From: Morella rubra
Taxonomy: Eukaryota; Streptophyta; Magnoliopsida; Fagales; Myricaceae
Reading direction: 5' to 3'
NCBI GenBank assembly: GCA_003952965.2
Contig: CM025856.1
Location: forward strand, 14,648,459 to 14,712,458
Length of the DNA stretch: 64,000 nucleotides
The notes below the pieces were generated by a model. That model saw only the letters and a program-made list of their open reading frames with translations. It was not told the DNA's origin and did not search any database. A program made the position numbers and the translations under genes. Shown here piece after piece: positions 25,900 to 37,159 of this stretch; the stretch's first letter is position 1; every line of letters begins with the position of its first letter.

Positions 25900-28079
25900 C
25901 ACTACAAAAAAAATGGCCTTTAGCAACGGTCGGAAACCACTGCTAAAGGTCAAAAAACCGCTGCTAGCTTTAAGCGATTTTTTAGCAGCGGTCGAGACCG
26001 CTACTATAGATCCGTTGCAATATATCTATGGCGGCGGTTTGCACGACCGCTGGTGAAGACTGGATCTATAGCGGCAGTTGCGACCGCCGCTATAGACCCG
26101 AATGCAATTATGACAATTTTTTTCCGGTCTTTAGCAGCGTTTTTAAAAACGCTGCTATAGGTCAGCTATTTTTTTTTGCTTTGGTTGGTATGTGCCAACA
26201 TTTTTAAAACGCCACTAAATCATTTTTAAAAACCTGCATTTTCTCTTATTTTCCTATAATACAAATTTTAATTAATTGATGTAAAAACATAAGATGTGTA
26301 ATAGAACAAAATATATTTAATCATTGACTAAATAAACACGTCTTACAAGTTTTGCAACGAACACAAAAAGTTCTAAAAGTTTCTAAGTAGTCTAAAAAAT
26401 AACAAATAATTACATTTAACAACAAATAACTATAAATTTAATCCTTAGCAACTTCAAGGCTCTAGCACCATCTGCACCAGCACTATCTGCGCCATCATCA
26501 CTAGCACCAGCACCATAATCATTGGCTGCAATTGCAATATTGAAAATTTAGTGGTTAACAATCCATCAAATATCTAAACAACTCAAACTGCAATTGCGCA
26601 TCCGAGTTGTTACATTTGTCAAGCCACCACATGAACAGCTCTTTCCTTTGAAGACAATGAGAAGAATCCCAAGAAGAGCAAATGTAAACCTGGATACTCA
26701 AGTCCAATTTACACTAAACTAACAGAAGCTTAAGACGCACACTGAAACCAGCAAACAGAACAGAGGAATTACATAAATCTAAGAGTAAAAGTAACAGAGG
26801 ATGGTATTTGGATACAATGAAATTTATCCAAACATTGCATAAATCTAGTAAAGAATATCTAAGTGAAACGTTGCTCACTACAGTTGCTAGGAAATGTAAA
26901 AACTCTAAACAATGTAACCTAAGGCATGCTAATGTTAACTGTCCCCATTGACAGATAGGTGAAACAGAAGAAATCAATTATGAGGTTTTTATGCACCGAT
27001 CAATTATTAAGAGTTCATCCTCTTTGTCCCTCACTCACTTCTCTCTTTCTCTAATCAGAAAAATATAGAAAACAAACAGCTGAAGCAATGGTAAGAAAAT
27101 CATCAACCTTCTGTAGCCTTTTCGGGTAATTGACTCTCTTAGCAAGTCTTCCATCTGCCTAAGATGTTCTACATTGCCGATTATACCCGGATCACTCCAA
27201 CAGCTGAAGCAATGGTAAGAAAATTTCAGATTATTAAATGATATATTCAAATGATACGGGAGATTATATTAGTAAAAACTAGATGATAGTTCTTATAAAC
27301 AAACAACTCAAAGGACAATTTTAAGGGATAATGTAGACCCTCCAAAGTTTTTAACCCTGATCACCAAAGGCATCAAAAACTTTTATTCTATAAAAGAAAA
27401 CTTCAAGTAATAAACTGTAGATATATGTGCATAAAAATGTACAAGACAGTGGTAGAGGAAGTCATTTATTTTATTTTTACCCCCAACGTACCAGAAATAA
27501 TCAGAGAGAAAACTTCCAGCAAAGCAATTGGCAAAAATGACAACCATTTGAGAAGAGTCAGGAATTGTAAATTTGGGCTCCATCTGCAAAATATAAAAGG
27601 GAAAAATGAACAAAATAAAGCCTAGGAACTCCAAGCTGATGTCCTCAATAAAATCAAATAAAAGATGCCTAAGAAAACAGAACAAGCACTTATCAGAATT
27701 CTAACAGCCCAGACTACTAATCAATCCCTACCCCCTTCGCTCCCAACAGAAGACGAGAAAAAAATCTAACACATGTAAATTGCTTTTCTCCTAAATGCTG
27801 ATAAGAAATAAACCGAAGTAAACCATTCTATTCATAGATGCAGATGGAGAAGATAACCAACCATCAGGGAGTCGCTTAAGAAGGAAAAACAGAGAATAAT
27901 CAAGGACCTCAGATAAGTTTTTGGGAGAGCAAAGTGTTAAAAAAAATTAACTAACCTGAGAACAACATATGCAACTCCGAAGCACGTTTATGATAGAAGA
28001 CCATCCTTTTTTTTGCCTGCAAAGCCATTCAATTCAAAATAAATTTTGAAAATCAATCAGTAATTTCAATGGCTCCAGC

Positions 28080-28121
<42 letters not shown>

Positions 28122-29400
28122 GTTGGTGGCTGATGGTTGTAGCTACGGCAGATCGAGTGAGAGAAAGAGGCAAAACTTCAAATGCCGAATGGGGAGAAAG
28201 TGCGGCAGCAGGCAGACAGGGAGAGAGAGGGCAGTGTTCGGCGAGCTGAGAGAATTCGGAGACGATCGAGAGGTTGGGCGTGGCTGGCAAGGAGACGATC
28301 GAGGAAACTGGGAGGGGAGAGAGTGCGGCAATATCTGGGAGGGGAGAGAGTGTGGCAAGGAAAAAATAGTGGTTTTTGACCAAGTAGTGGGGAGGGAAAA
28401 TTGGGACTTGGCGGTAAGTGAAAATTTCCCTCTCAGTTGTATAAATCTCGGGAAAACTGGGATTTGAAGCTAAATGAAAATTTCCCTCGTCCTTGTCTTT
28501 TATTTTTTCTTCGTCTCATAGTTGTGTATCAATATTATATCATAATGTAAAATTCATTTTGTTATTACACTCTAAACTGAAACTTTTTAGCCATCATTTG
28601 CAAAATTTATTATTTTAATTATTCTATTATATTGACTATGTACTGTGTATAAAGATAACACAGTATTATTTTACACTCTTTTTTATAACTAGTATAATAA
28701 TCTTAATTAAAATAGGTTGGTAGTAATAATATATAATACTTATAATTTAAAAGCATAATGCCTTTTATATAACATTGCATGATTTTGTTATATGTGTTTA
28801 TCATATACATGATATGTGCTAATTAACCTAAGTACTTTATATGTACGTACCTACCTAATGACTAAATCATAGCCTCTAAGACCATATATTAAGTTATGTA
28901 CTTTAATTACATAAGCTAATCTCACAATATATTTTTGTTTGAAATTAAATAATATGTCCTAATTAAATAGTATTATATTACTAATTATTCAAAAAATATA
29001 TATTCATTATAAGTATGATAATAGATGTTTTCTAAATTATTTAGATTTAGTCAATAAATATGCAATTACCATAACCATAGGTATAATTTAAAATATAATC
29101 ATATAACAACTTCAATTTTCATAACACTCCTTTAATTCCATATTTTATTAAGTAGGTCTTTTAAAATAAAATTTTTCAAATACATGACAAAATAAAATTA
29201 TATATTAAAAGGAATAAAATAATATATAAAATAATTATTAACATTAAATAACTTATAATTAATAAATAATTTTTTTTTGCACTTATACCTTTAGCAGCGG
29301 TCACAGTGACCGCTGCTAAAAATTTGGCATTTAGAGGGGTTTTTAGCGACTGTCGCTAAAAAAACCGCGCTATAGACCTATTTTTTTTTTTTTTGTAGTG
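25900..29400. mobile_element. CACTA (En/Spm) transposon, non-autonomous, 3.5 kb
   Basis: The ends are CACTACAAAAAAAA (left) and its complement TTTTTTTTGTAGTG (right). They are flanked by the 3 bp duplication GAA at 25897-25899 and 29401-29403, as expected for CACTA. Both arms carry repeated TAGC(A/G)GCGGT-like words in both orientations, the usual subterminal repeats. There is no transposase. The interior includes captured host-like sequence (see the transporter exon), a GA microsatellite at 28083-28119, and a 24 bp word (ACAGCTGAAGCAATGGTAAG...) present at about 27077 and 27198. The element sits in the intron of the Ole e 1 pseudogene. Clean ends suggest it is not very old. Confidence 0.92.
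27492..27583 (-). pseudogene. Captured exon of an EamA/SLC35F-like transporter
   Basis: This 92 bp exon lies inside the CACTA element, between an AG acceptor (TTTTGCAG) and a GT donor (TCTG|GTACGT). It reads EPKFTIPDSSQMVVIFA followed by GSFLSDYFW. Plant EamA-type (DUF914/SLC35F5-like) transporters have a similar stretch ending in LSDYFWALSVVW, a membrane helix. The remaining exons of that gene are not clearly present: the frame at 27035-27250 (SDPGIIGNVEHLRQMEDLL) and the exon-like piece at 27957-28017 are not recognised. Retained splice sites imply capture from genomic DNA, not from a spliced transcript. It cannot make a transporter alone. Confidence 0.6.
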
Positions 29401-29677
29401 GAATGAGACATAATAAACATTATCTAAAATAAAATCACTAAAACTTTGGTCGCTTTTGCTGCATTTCATGTATAGCAAACCGGCCAAGTCAATCTGTACA
29501 TAAATAGCGCCATGACTATTGCGGAGAATCATGAAATGCAGGAATTACCTTCAAGTGGGATGAGTTTAGGGCCAGATTTGCAGAAAACAAGCCCTTAGAT
29601 TGCTATAAATCCAGAAAGCAGGCTTTCTTTTCCTAGATTTGGTTTCCCAAGGTCCTCTTTTGGGCTATACCCTTCAC

Positions 29678-32038
29678 TAGGAGTGTCCGTGGAATCGGCC
29701 GAACCGGTCGAGCTGGACCGAAACCGGATTGGTTCTGGCTAAACTAGTGAGAAATAGTTTACCAGAATGGCCGGTCCGGTGAAACAGGTATACTCCGATC
29801 CGGTCTCGGTTTCACACATAGAAAAATCGGTACCGGACCAGAGTATATTGCTCCAGACCGGTTCGAACCGGTCTTAAAAAAAAAAAAACTGAACTGACTT
29901 CACGCACACCTCCTCCCCCCCTCTCGGCACTCACCTTTTCAGTTCAAAAAATACCCTAACCCCATGCACAGCCCCCCTCAGCCCCCTCCCTCTCTCATTT
30001 CGACGGCAATAGCGCCCCTCCCCTCCGGCCTCCTCCTCACCTCAGTTTTCTTTGCTGGTTGTTGCCGTGTGTGTCTCTCTCTCTCTCTCTCTCATCTCTT
30101 AGGTAACTTCTTATTCTTAGTTTTTTGATTCTCTCTCTAGGCATGCGAATTAGTGCTGTTCTTTTGATCTCTCTTCTTTAAGATTGTGCTTGCGATTTGT
30201 GCTTTTTGAACTAAAAAATGCATACAAGAGCAGGAATATTTGAAATTTATTAATGTTGTCATAGTACTTAATTTGACCCTACGCCTTACTCTGATTGATC
30301 ACCGAGAAAACTTGGATGGATTAAGCTCTGTTACATATCTTTACAATGTCTGTATCATGAAAACTCAAGCCAATACGTATTACTTAGAAGGAATAATGTT
30401 GCATTTGCTGGTCAAGATATAAATTGGATTGTACTGGATGCCAGTGAGTGTGGATTGGCATTTCTAAGTTTCCCTTTTGATTTTAGTTCAATTTTCTTTA
30501 CTTTCTGCCTTCTGGAATGGATGCCTGGGTATATATAGAATTTTGGTGTGTTGTACTGTTGTAGTTTGTTTGGTTGCTTAGAAAAGAAAGGGAAAGAAGG
30601 AAAAAGACTATGAAATCTGAAAATTTTGAGAGAAAAACAGAGGATAATGTATTGGATATTTCAAAATATGTGACTTGTGTGTAATTCGGAATTGGAGCAG
30701 ATATTTATGACTTTCTCCATTTGCTCGTTTTGATTATACTATGGATGATGCCTCTAGCTCTAGTGACATAGTAGACGTCCCTTATTTTGAGATGTATGAG
30801 CAAGATCATGAAGTTGACCATGTGAAGTTCGAAATTGATACATATCTAACAGATAGGTGTGAGTCACGTAATACCCCATCCTTTGATATTTTGACTTGGT
30901 GGGGGAATAATAAATCCAAATATCCAATACTTGCGAGGGTGGCAAGGGATGTGCTGGCTATGCCTGTTTCCACAGTTGCTAGTGAGTCAGCATTTAGCAC
31001 GGGGGGTCGTGTGCTTGATCCTTTCCGGAGTTCTTTGTCTCCGGTCATAGTTGAGGCTATTGTGTGCTCTCAAAATCGGTTGAAAGATCTAGTTAAATTA
31101 GATCTTCGGGAGTCAATGAACGAAACTGAGGCCTATGAGGCATTAGAATCAGGTAATCTTATTGTAAAATGTCTCCATGTTGGTTAGTTTTTTAATTTTG
31201 TAAGTTCTAGTTATTTATGAAGATTTAAACATGTTGTTTTTATCATAAATTATTAGGAATAATGTTTAACTCACGAGTGGCTCGGCTTGAGATAACTGAA
31301 GACTAATTTAATTTGATTTCATGGTAAGTTTTTATTTTTTTTATAATAATGCCCACTATATTGTTTATTAGTTTATTATCTCACGTATATATTTTATTTT
31401 TTTTTTTACAGCATGGGAGATGGACAATTCACAACGGACAGTGGACACATTAATAGATATTATTTTTAATGACATGTATTATTAATTATACTTTTAGTTT
31501 GTTGATTTGATATTTTGTTGTTTGTTATGGCTTGTAATAAGAGTAGTGTAATTAGTAATTAGTTCCAGTAGCATTTATATTTGATACTTTTATTTTGGAC
31601 TTTCTTTAAATTATGGTAGTTTGTTGATTTAAATTCTTTAAATGTATGCTTTAAGATGTATGATTTATTATTCTTAAAAAACTATGATTTAGAATTCTTT
31701 AATTAGTAGCCTAGTATTCTTTAACTACATGATTTAGAATTATATTTGGTTTGATATAGAAAAAAGTCACAATTGTGGCATAATTTGGTTGAGATCATAG
31801 TCCAAAACATGATGTAAAAAAATAAAAAAAAAACATGATGTAAAGAAGCCCAGAAAATGGTCCAAAAAAGTCCAAAAAACGTCGTCTAAAACAAGGCCTA
31901 AATTTGGATCCGGTCTTAAGGCCCAACCCGGACCGTATAAATCGGTCCTTGGCCGGTCCGGTTGCATTGGTATGACCGGTCTAGTCCAACCGGCCAGACC
32001 GGACCGTATCAGACCGGACCCATGCTTGGACACCTCTA
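29678..32038 (+). mobile_element. hAT transposon, truncated coding region, 2.36 kb
   Basis: Terminal inverted repeats begin TAGGAGTGTCC on the left and TAGAGGTGTCC (reverse complement) on the right. The flanks are CCCTTCAC (29670-29677) and CCCTTCAT (32039-32046), an 8 bp duplication with one mismatch. Both arms are crowded with GGCCGGTCCGGT/ACCGGTC words, the likely transposase-binding subterminal repeats. A TC microsatellite lies at about 30071-30093. Only the C-terminal part of the transposase is present, so the element is non-autonomous. It is inserted in exon 1 of the Ole e 1 pseudogene. Confidence 0.9.
30741..31187 (+). CDS. hAT transposase C-terminal dimerisation domain (remnant)
   Basis: The open frame is 148 residues. 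Residues about 50-120 match the hATC dimerisation domain of RICESLEEPER-like BED-finger transposases: YPILARVARDVLAMPVST, then ASESAFSTGGRVLDPFRSSL and CSQNRLK. Full-length family members run 600-700 residues and carry an N-terminal BED zinc finger and the catalytic DDE residues. Both are missing here, so the product could at most bind other transposase chains. It lies centrally in the hAT element and is transcribed toward the right terminus. Expression is not evident from sequence. Confidence 0.85.
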   Translation: MDDASSSSDIVDVPYFEMYEQDHEVDHVKFEIDTYLTDRCESRNTPSFDILTWWGNNKSKYPILARVARDVLAMPVSTVASESAFSTGGRVLDPFRSSLSPVIVEAIVCSQNRLKDLVKLDLRESMNETEAYEALESGNLIVKCLHVG

Positions 32039-32141
32039 CCCTTCATCATTAACGGAGGCAATCGCTATCATAAAGAAGAGAAGCAAATAGGCAGGAAACA
32101 ACAACTAGTTTAGAGCCATTAGAAATTTAGAAGGTAATTAT

Positions 32142-33373
32142 TGTTAGGGAATATTTTTAGTTGGCTATACTTCGTATATATTTAGTTTTAATTCCTGAGA
32201 TGTTAAGGTAAATGAAGCGTCTTTGAAGAATTGAAGACAGTAGTACAAAGACATCTGGACGTGTTTTTCTGTGTGGCAAGTCTGATTGAAGTAAGATTGA
32301 GATCAGTTAAAGCGAGCAGAAAACGCTGATTTTTTTTAGAGAAAAGTCAAGTCAGCTGGAAGTCAGATGCAAGTTAGATAGAATCGCGAATTGAAGCACT
32401 GCTATAATAGATTTTAGTTAGATTGTTTCTAACTAATTAAATGACGCAAAGAAGACCAAGAAGGCCTAAAAACTTCCACTTTTAACCATGAAACACCCTC
32501 AGTGTATAACCCCATGATTTTCTTATCATTCTTCACCGAGAAAAATCCAGAAATCAAGCCTTCAACGAAAAACCCTCTATAGAGACTTTCTGCCATTTTT
32601 TTGAGCCTTTGTTTGTGTGAACTAAGAATGGAGCCTTGAAGATCTAAACCCTCTCTTTAGGATTCTTAGTTCCATATTTGATCACCATTGTTATTTCCCA
32701 AACGAAATCCGAGATCTTCGGAAGTTGTTGAAAATCTTGAAGGTCCAAGAGCCCTGTTCGTGCAGTTGTTGTTCTTGTGAGTTCACAATGGAGGACGACA
32801 AGGTATGGACACAAGGTAAAGATTATTAGCTTTTTGAATGGATGAGAGGTTCTCAATCCTGCTATGGAGCAGATCGAATGTTGTATTTCGGGTAAGAAAA
32901 CAAGAGTGTTAGATTAGGATTTGGGTATTCTTGAGTCTATGGATCACCTTGTATTTCGAGTTTGAAAAGCTAGTGAAATCGTTCCTGGCTACGGGTGTAG
33001 AGTTTTTTTTTTTCTCTTGGAATTTTTTCCAAGAGATTTTCTCTTCTTTACCAAAAAGATTGATGTCTTTTGTGGTGATTGATTTGTTTATATTGTTCTT
33101 GATTAAGTGTTGATAATCGTTGAACAGCAAGCTGAGAATGTTCAGGTGTTTTTGGCTATAAAATCTTGGATATAGATTATGAATTACATAATTTACATTC
33201 CACTTGATAAATTATGTTGCGGTAATTTTTTGTGTTGAAATTACTAATCTGATTTTGTGTAGCTTGTGCAGAAACTTTTGTTAAGTTTAAAAAGTTACAA
33301 GAAAAGTTGTAGAACCTATTCACCCCCTTTAGGTTCGGTTAGTATTGGGTTGATTCTTAAATCGTTTCGTTCA
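32142..33373 (+). mobile_element. Probable solo LTR (copia-like), 1.2 kb
   Basis: The segment begins TGTTAGGGAATA and ends CGTTTCGTTCA. It is flanked by ATTAT at 32137-32141 and 33374-33378. Its last 90 bp include the CCTATTCACCCCC word seen near the ends of long plant copia LTRs. No internal retroelement region is attached, as expected after LTR-LTR recombination. It lies 23 bp upstream of the start codon of the Ole e 1 pseudogene and so separates it from its old promoter. The right boundary rests on the 5 bp repeat and is less sure than the left. Confidence 0.6.
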
Positions 33374-33378
33374 ATTAT

Positions 33379-34054
33379 ACGTACACAAAGATCAGGGATA
33401 AGGGCTAAGGGCGAAGTGCATGTGGAGGGATATTATCGTGGCCGTTTTATACAGGGGTTGTCTAATCGTTTTATATTCTCTGTGTTCCATGAATCATGGA
33501 CGTTACCTTCACTATAGAATAAAATATTCCAAGTAGGAACGAACTTGGTCGCACGATGGCCCTATCAGATAATTAGACTGCTGAGGGTCCTAACATATGT
33601 ATATTCGGCAGTTGACATGCAAAAGTAATTGAAAGCTAATTACCCGGAAAATCTTTTTCTCATGTTCACTCATGTGTCTTATTTATTCCTTGATCTGAGG
33701 ATTCCGTATGAAAAATATATATCAAGCCTAGCTCAATGCTCTGATTACTCCGTTGGTACACATTAATTCGTCTCTCTTTCAGCTAGCAAATAGTGAAAAA
33801 TTAAACAATTCAATCAGTCAACGAGCTGGTCTCGGCCATAATTTGAGGAATCGGAAGTGGCACAACCATAAATGATATTGGGGAATAAAGCTGACCTTAA
33901 TTTGTTTGGTTGAAATATATTGATATTCTCTAATTTGGATAGTCACAGAGAAAAGATGAAGTATGCATTAATGAATATAAAATTTGTCCTTACCACCACT
34001 CCGCTCCTGCATTTACCAAAAAATAAAATTTATAATGGGAATCCCATGTTATTA
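33379..34054. other. Intergenic DNA, probably the former promoter side of the Ole e 1 pseudogene
   Basis: No gene or repeat is recognised in these 676 bp. By position it is the upstream flank of the pseudogene beyond the solo LTR. The sequence is ordinary AT-rich spacer. Confidence 0.4.
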
Positions 34055-34324
34055 CACTATAACAAATTTGACTTTTTGGGATGTCAAAAATCTGTCCCAA
34101 AAAGTACACTTTCAGGAAATTTTAAAATCGGTCTCAAAAAACATAAAAGTTTCCTTTTTGGAACCTCAAGAGCCAGAACCAGAACCAGAACCAGGCTTCT
34201 TTCATATAAATCAATAAAGACCAAAAATAATAAATGAAAAGAGAAATTTTATATCGATGGATGAAATAACAACTTTGAAATTTGGGTAGGGATTCTCTAC
34301 AATGACCCCGGTAGACCAAATAAA

Positions 34325-34397
34325 AGGGATATAGCGCTGCTTGGTAGTGCCTTTGTTCTGGGTACAAAATCTCATGGGTTCCATCCTATCATTCCTA
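34325..34397 (+). pseudogene. trnP-UGG: Plastid-derived tRNA-Pro (UGG) relic
   Basis: The sequence starts AGGGATATAGCGCTGCTTGG, has the anticodon-loop region TTCTGGGTAC and ends CATTCCTA. It aligns along its whole length with chloroplast trnP-UGG as I know it. Several substitutions and one missing base in the T arm damage pairing, and it lacks a nuclear Pol III B box, so it is a relic and not a working nuclear tRNA gene. Confidence 0.8.
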
Positions 34398-34550
34398 CCT
34401 ATTACTTCTCCTATGGGCAGTAACAAGGGATCCATTGAGATCGATTCAAATTGGACATAAAAAATCTTTAATTTAATGATACTATATGCATGCAAGATGT
34501 ATTGGGGGTACAAACAGAATCCTATAGTCGTATTGACTGTGATAAGAAAA

Positions 34551-34624
34551 GCGCTCTTAGTTCAGTTCGGTAGAACATAGGTCTCCAAAACCCGATGTTG
34601 TATGTTCAAACCCTAGAGAGCGTG
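34551..34624 (+). pseudogene. trnW-CCA: Plastid-derived tRNA-Trp (CCA) relic
   Basis: The sequence starts GCGCTCTTAGTTCAGTTCGG, contains GTCTCCAAAACCCGATGT with anticodon CCA, and ends AGAGCGTG. The acceptor stem GCGCTCT/AGAGCGT still pairs. A few substitutions in the D-anticodon region distinguish it from the chloroplast gene. It is in plastid order with the trnP relic. Confidence 0.85.
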
Positions 34625-35701
34625 ATTCCGTTCTTGTTAGGTCCTACTTACAATGAAATAACTTTACTAACTTGAACAACAACCTGGATTTTACCTCCTG
34701 TGGATCAAAGAAAGGGGGACAGAAATTATAACGTTCCAAAAAAAAAAAAAACTTTTTGCGACGGTTTTGAACCTTTTTGGGACAGAATTGCCTGTCCAAA
34801 AAAAAGGGTAATTATTTGGGACAAAATTTCTTCATCCCAAAAAAAATATTGTTTTAGCGACAGAAACATCTGTCGAAAAACATACGTTTGAATAGGACAC
34901 TATACGTTCAAACCCTATATGGCATTATTTTACAAAACTTTGAATGAAAATTATGCGTTCTAAACACCAAAATGATATCCCGTTCAATTATACCTATCGT
35001 TCAAACTTTGCTAAAAATATGGGAACAGTGAAACTGGCGTTCATTCTTTAAAATAAACGTTCGAATGATAGAGAATCTTTTGGGACGAGGTGCACATCCC
35101 GAAAACCCGTCAAATATAAGAACACCCGAGCCTCATTTTCACGTATTACGCCCGTATACTGTCCCTCTCTCTCTCGAATTCTCTCAAACTCTTCTCAATC
35201 TCCATTGCATTTTTTAGTCGTAGATTGCCTTTTATATTTTTAATCATTGTTTTTTCGTTTTTTTAAAGTTTTTTTCGGTTGATTTTGTGTATTGAATTTG
35301 GCTTTGAATATGTTAATAAACTTGTAATATTATATGCATGTTGATGAATGTGGGTGTTTGTAGTTAGTTTAGGATTGTTTTGTAATATTTTGACGTAGAA
35401 AAGTATAAGTTTTAGGGAGTTTCAACATGGCCATGATCATTTTCGAGCTGCAGTGTTCGAACTGTAAGTTTTACGGCTCGAACGTTTGAAATATAGTATT
35501 TCGAACATTTTCCGTTAGATAAAGGAACATTCGTTCGATGCTTAGTTACATATTCGTTCGAAATTAGTTTTCCGTTCCATGTTTATGACTTCCGTTCTAA
35601 GTTCGTTCGATGCTTCATTCATATCCGTTCAAATGTATATTTGTTCTATGTTGTGTACCGTTCTAACGGTTTTTTTTTCTCCTTTTTTAGATTAACTTAA
35701 A

Positions 35702-36730
35702 ATGGCAAAAAGATCAAGAGTGTCTTCCTCTTCTTCCACACAACAAAGACCACTAACTGTAACCGAGAGGCAAGCGATTATTCGTATGCGCATAGTAGTG
35801 GCAGCGAGGCTGGTTAGCACATACGACTTCTTGGAGCTTCAGTTTGAGGGTTGCACGTTTGACGAGATATTCAGCCATTATCGTTGGGACCGTGCTGATC
35901 TATTGGAGGGGCCCACCGTACAAAAATATGGTCATCGAGTTTTACAGTGTTCTGCAGAATGTCGACACCTATGAAGACGAGTGGGAGGTCTACATTCGTG
36001 GACTGCCAATCAGGATCTCCTTTGATGCACTCTCCACCTACTTGCCCATTCTATGGCAAGTGGGTGCCTATCTTGCCAGGGAGCTCGTTATGACTTTGTC
36101 ATTCGAGGAGATCTTTAAACTGATGACTGGAGAGGACCAGTACTTATTAGAGTCATCAGTTTCGCAGAGCACCTTGCTTGCTTTTTAGAGGATGATGCAC
36201 CTCATAGTATGCCACAACATCTTACCAAAGTAACATCACACAGAGTGCACAGCCAAGCGTGCACAAGTGATGTTGATGTTGGCTTGTTTCGAGCCGTTCG
36301 ATCTCTCGCTTTTCATATTTCAGACCATGAGGGCTAAGGCTCAGTCAACGAGCAGTGAGGGTCTGCCATATGAAAACTTGTTGATCGAGCTTATTATGGA
36401 TGCCAGGGTAGATGCCACACATTATGAGCCGACTTCGATGCAGCTCGGTCCTATCAACAGTGGGACCTGTTGGCGTTCGATGGTGCATGGATCAAGCTCA
36501 CAGTGTCCTTCAGCTGCACCGAGGCGTTCGGGTGGTATGACCCAGGCAGCAAGACACTTGGGCTTTGCTAGAGATGGAGCAGAGCATTTTACACGCCGTG
36601 GAGAGGGCCACCACTCCCATTATCAACAGTCTGGCTTCTATGGAGAAGATACTCGAGAAGATTGAGTGGATGCAGCAGGAGTTGAAGAAGACAAATGACG
36701 AGGCTGGAAAGAGATCACACAGAGGATAAC
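35702..36730 (+). pseudogene. Broken plant-transposon protein ORF inside the CACTA element
   Basis: The start ATG at 35702 opens MAKRSRVSSSSSTQQRPLTV. The similarity then moves to another frame near 35930 (EFYSVLQNVDTYEDEWEVYI, then GLPIRISFDALSTYLP), stops at 36186, and continues in pieces to about 36730 (EGLPYENLLIELIMDARV; later a helical segment SMEKILEKIEWMQQELKK). The pattern of a EFY-V-G-I-S segment followed by GLPY and a C-terminal coiled coil resembles the putative plant transposon protein family (Pfam Transposase_32-like), as far as I remember it. At least two frame changes make it non-functional. Confidence 0.5.
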
Positions 36731-37159
36731 TGAGGTCCAGGGTGACGTGGTGCAGGAGTTGGAGGAGATGACCCCATACTTTTTTTTAAAGTATTTTTTT
36801 TGTAGTATTTTGTTATTATTTTTTTTCCGAAGAGTTATGTTTATACAAGTTATATTATTTTGGGTAAAGGAATCTCGTTTTATTTAATAAAAAAACTAAA
36901 TTATAATTAAAAATAAAATCACACTTAATAATAAATTAAAAATAAAATTCACACTAAAAATTATGTAACAATAAATTTATTTCTGTTATAACGAAATAAA
37001 TCGTTAGAACGAACGGTGTTACATATACGTTAGAACAATAATCAACTTAACGTTAGAAAGGAAGGCATTAAGTAAAAATTAGAACGTTAATCATATTAAC
37101 TTTAGAACGGTAACAACAGTAAATCATAAAATGAATTAAAAATATGAAGGAATAAAATT

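Larger units (their letters stand above)
25555..32119 (-). pseudogene. Pollen Ole e 1 family gene, dead, split by two DNA transposons
   Basis: Removing the two insertions leaves a two-exon gene matching the intact copy at 61927-62822. Exon 1 starts at 32119 with a signal-peptide-like segment (FPAYLLLFFMIAIASVNDEG), runs to 32039, and resumes at 29669-29549 with GLVFCKSGPKLIPLEG, ending at a good donor. Exon 2 (25870-25555) begins GAVARITCLAVDEQGFEAAPF after an AG acceptor and contains NNGISGALLGSYRFL and MKLYTIEPFFFTSE. The intact gene has GAVARIACLATDENG, NHGISGAPLSSYRIL and IKLYSVGPFFYTSK at the same places. Damage: a TAG at codon 5, a TAA before GLVFC, a frameshift within exon 2 and a TAA after YRFL, plus the hAT in exon 1 and the CACTA element 29 bp before exon 2. 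It once encoded a secreted cell-wall-type protein. Confidence 0.85.
34200..34730 (-). other. Plastid DNA insert (psaJ-trnP-trnW-petG spacer region)
   Basis: Two tRNA-like sequences matching plastid trnP-UGG and trnW-CCA stand about 150 bp apart in the same order and orientation as in chloroplast genomes (petG-trnW-trnP-psaJ, read from the other side). The flanking spacers look plastid-like. The edges are approximate. The copy has many substitutions, so the transfer is not recent. It lies in the left arm of the CACTA element. Confidence 0.85.

Noticed and set aside
28069-28467. 132-residue open frame rich in Arg and Glu
   Set aside because: It is generated by the GA microsatellite and the adjacent purine-rich DNA inside the CACTA element; there is no domain.
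34325-34624. Functional nuclear tRNA genes
   Set aside because: Both match plastid tRNAs with their plastid neighbours and carry pairing defects; they are relics.
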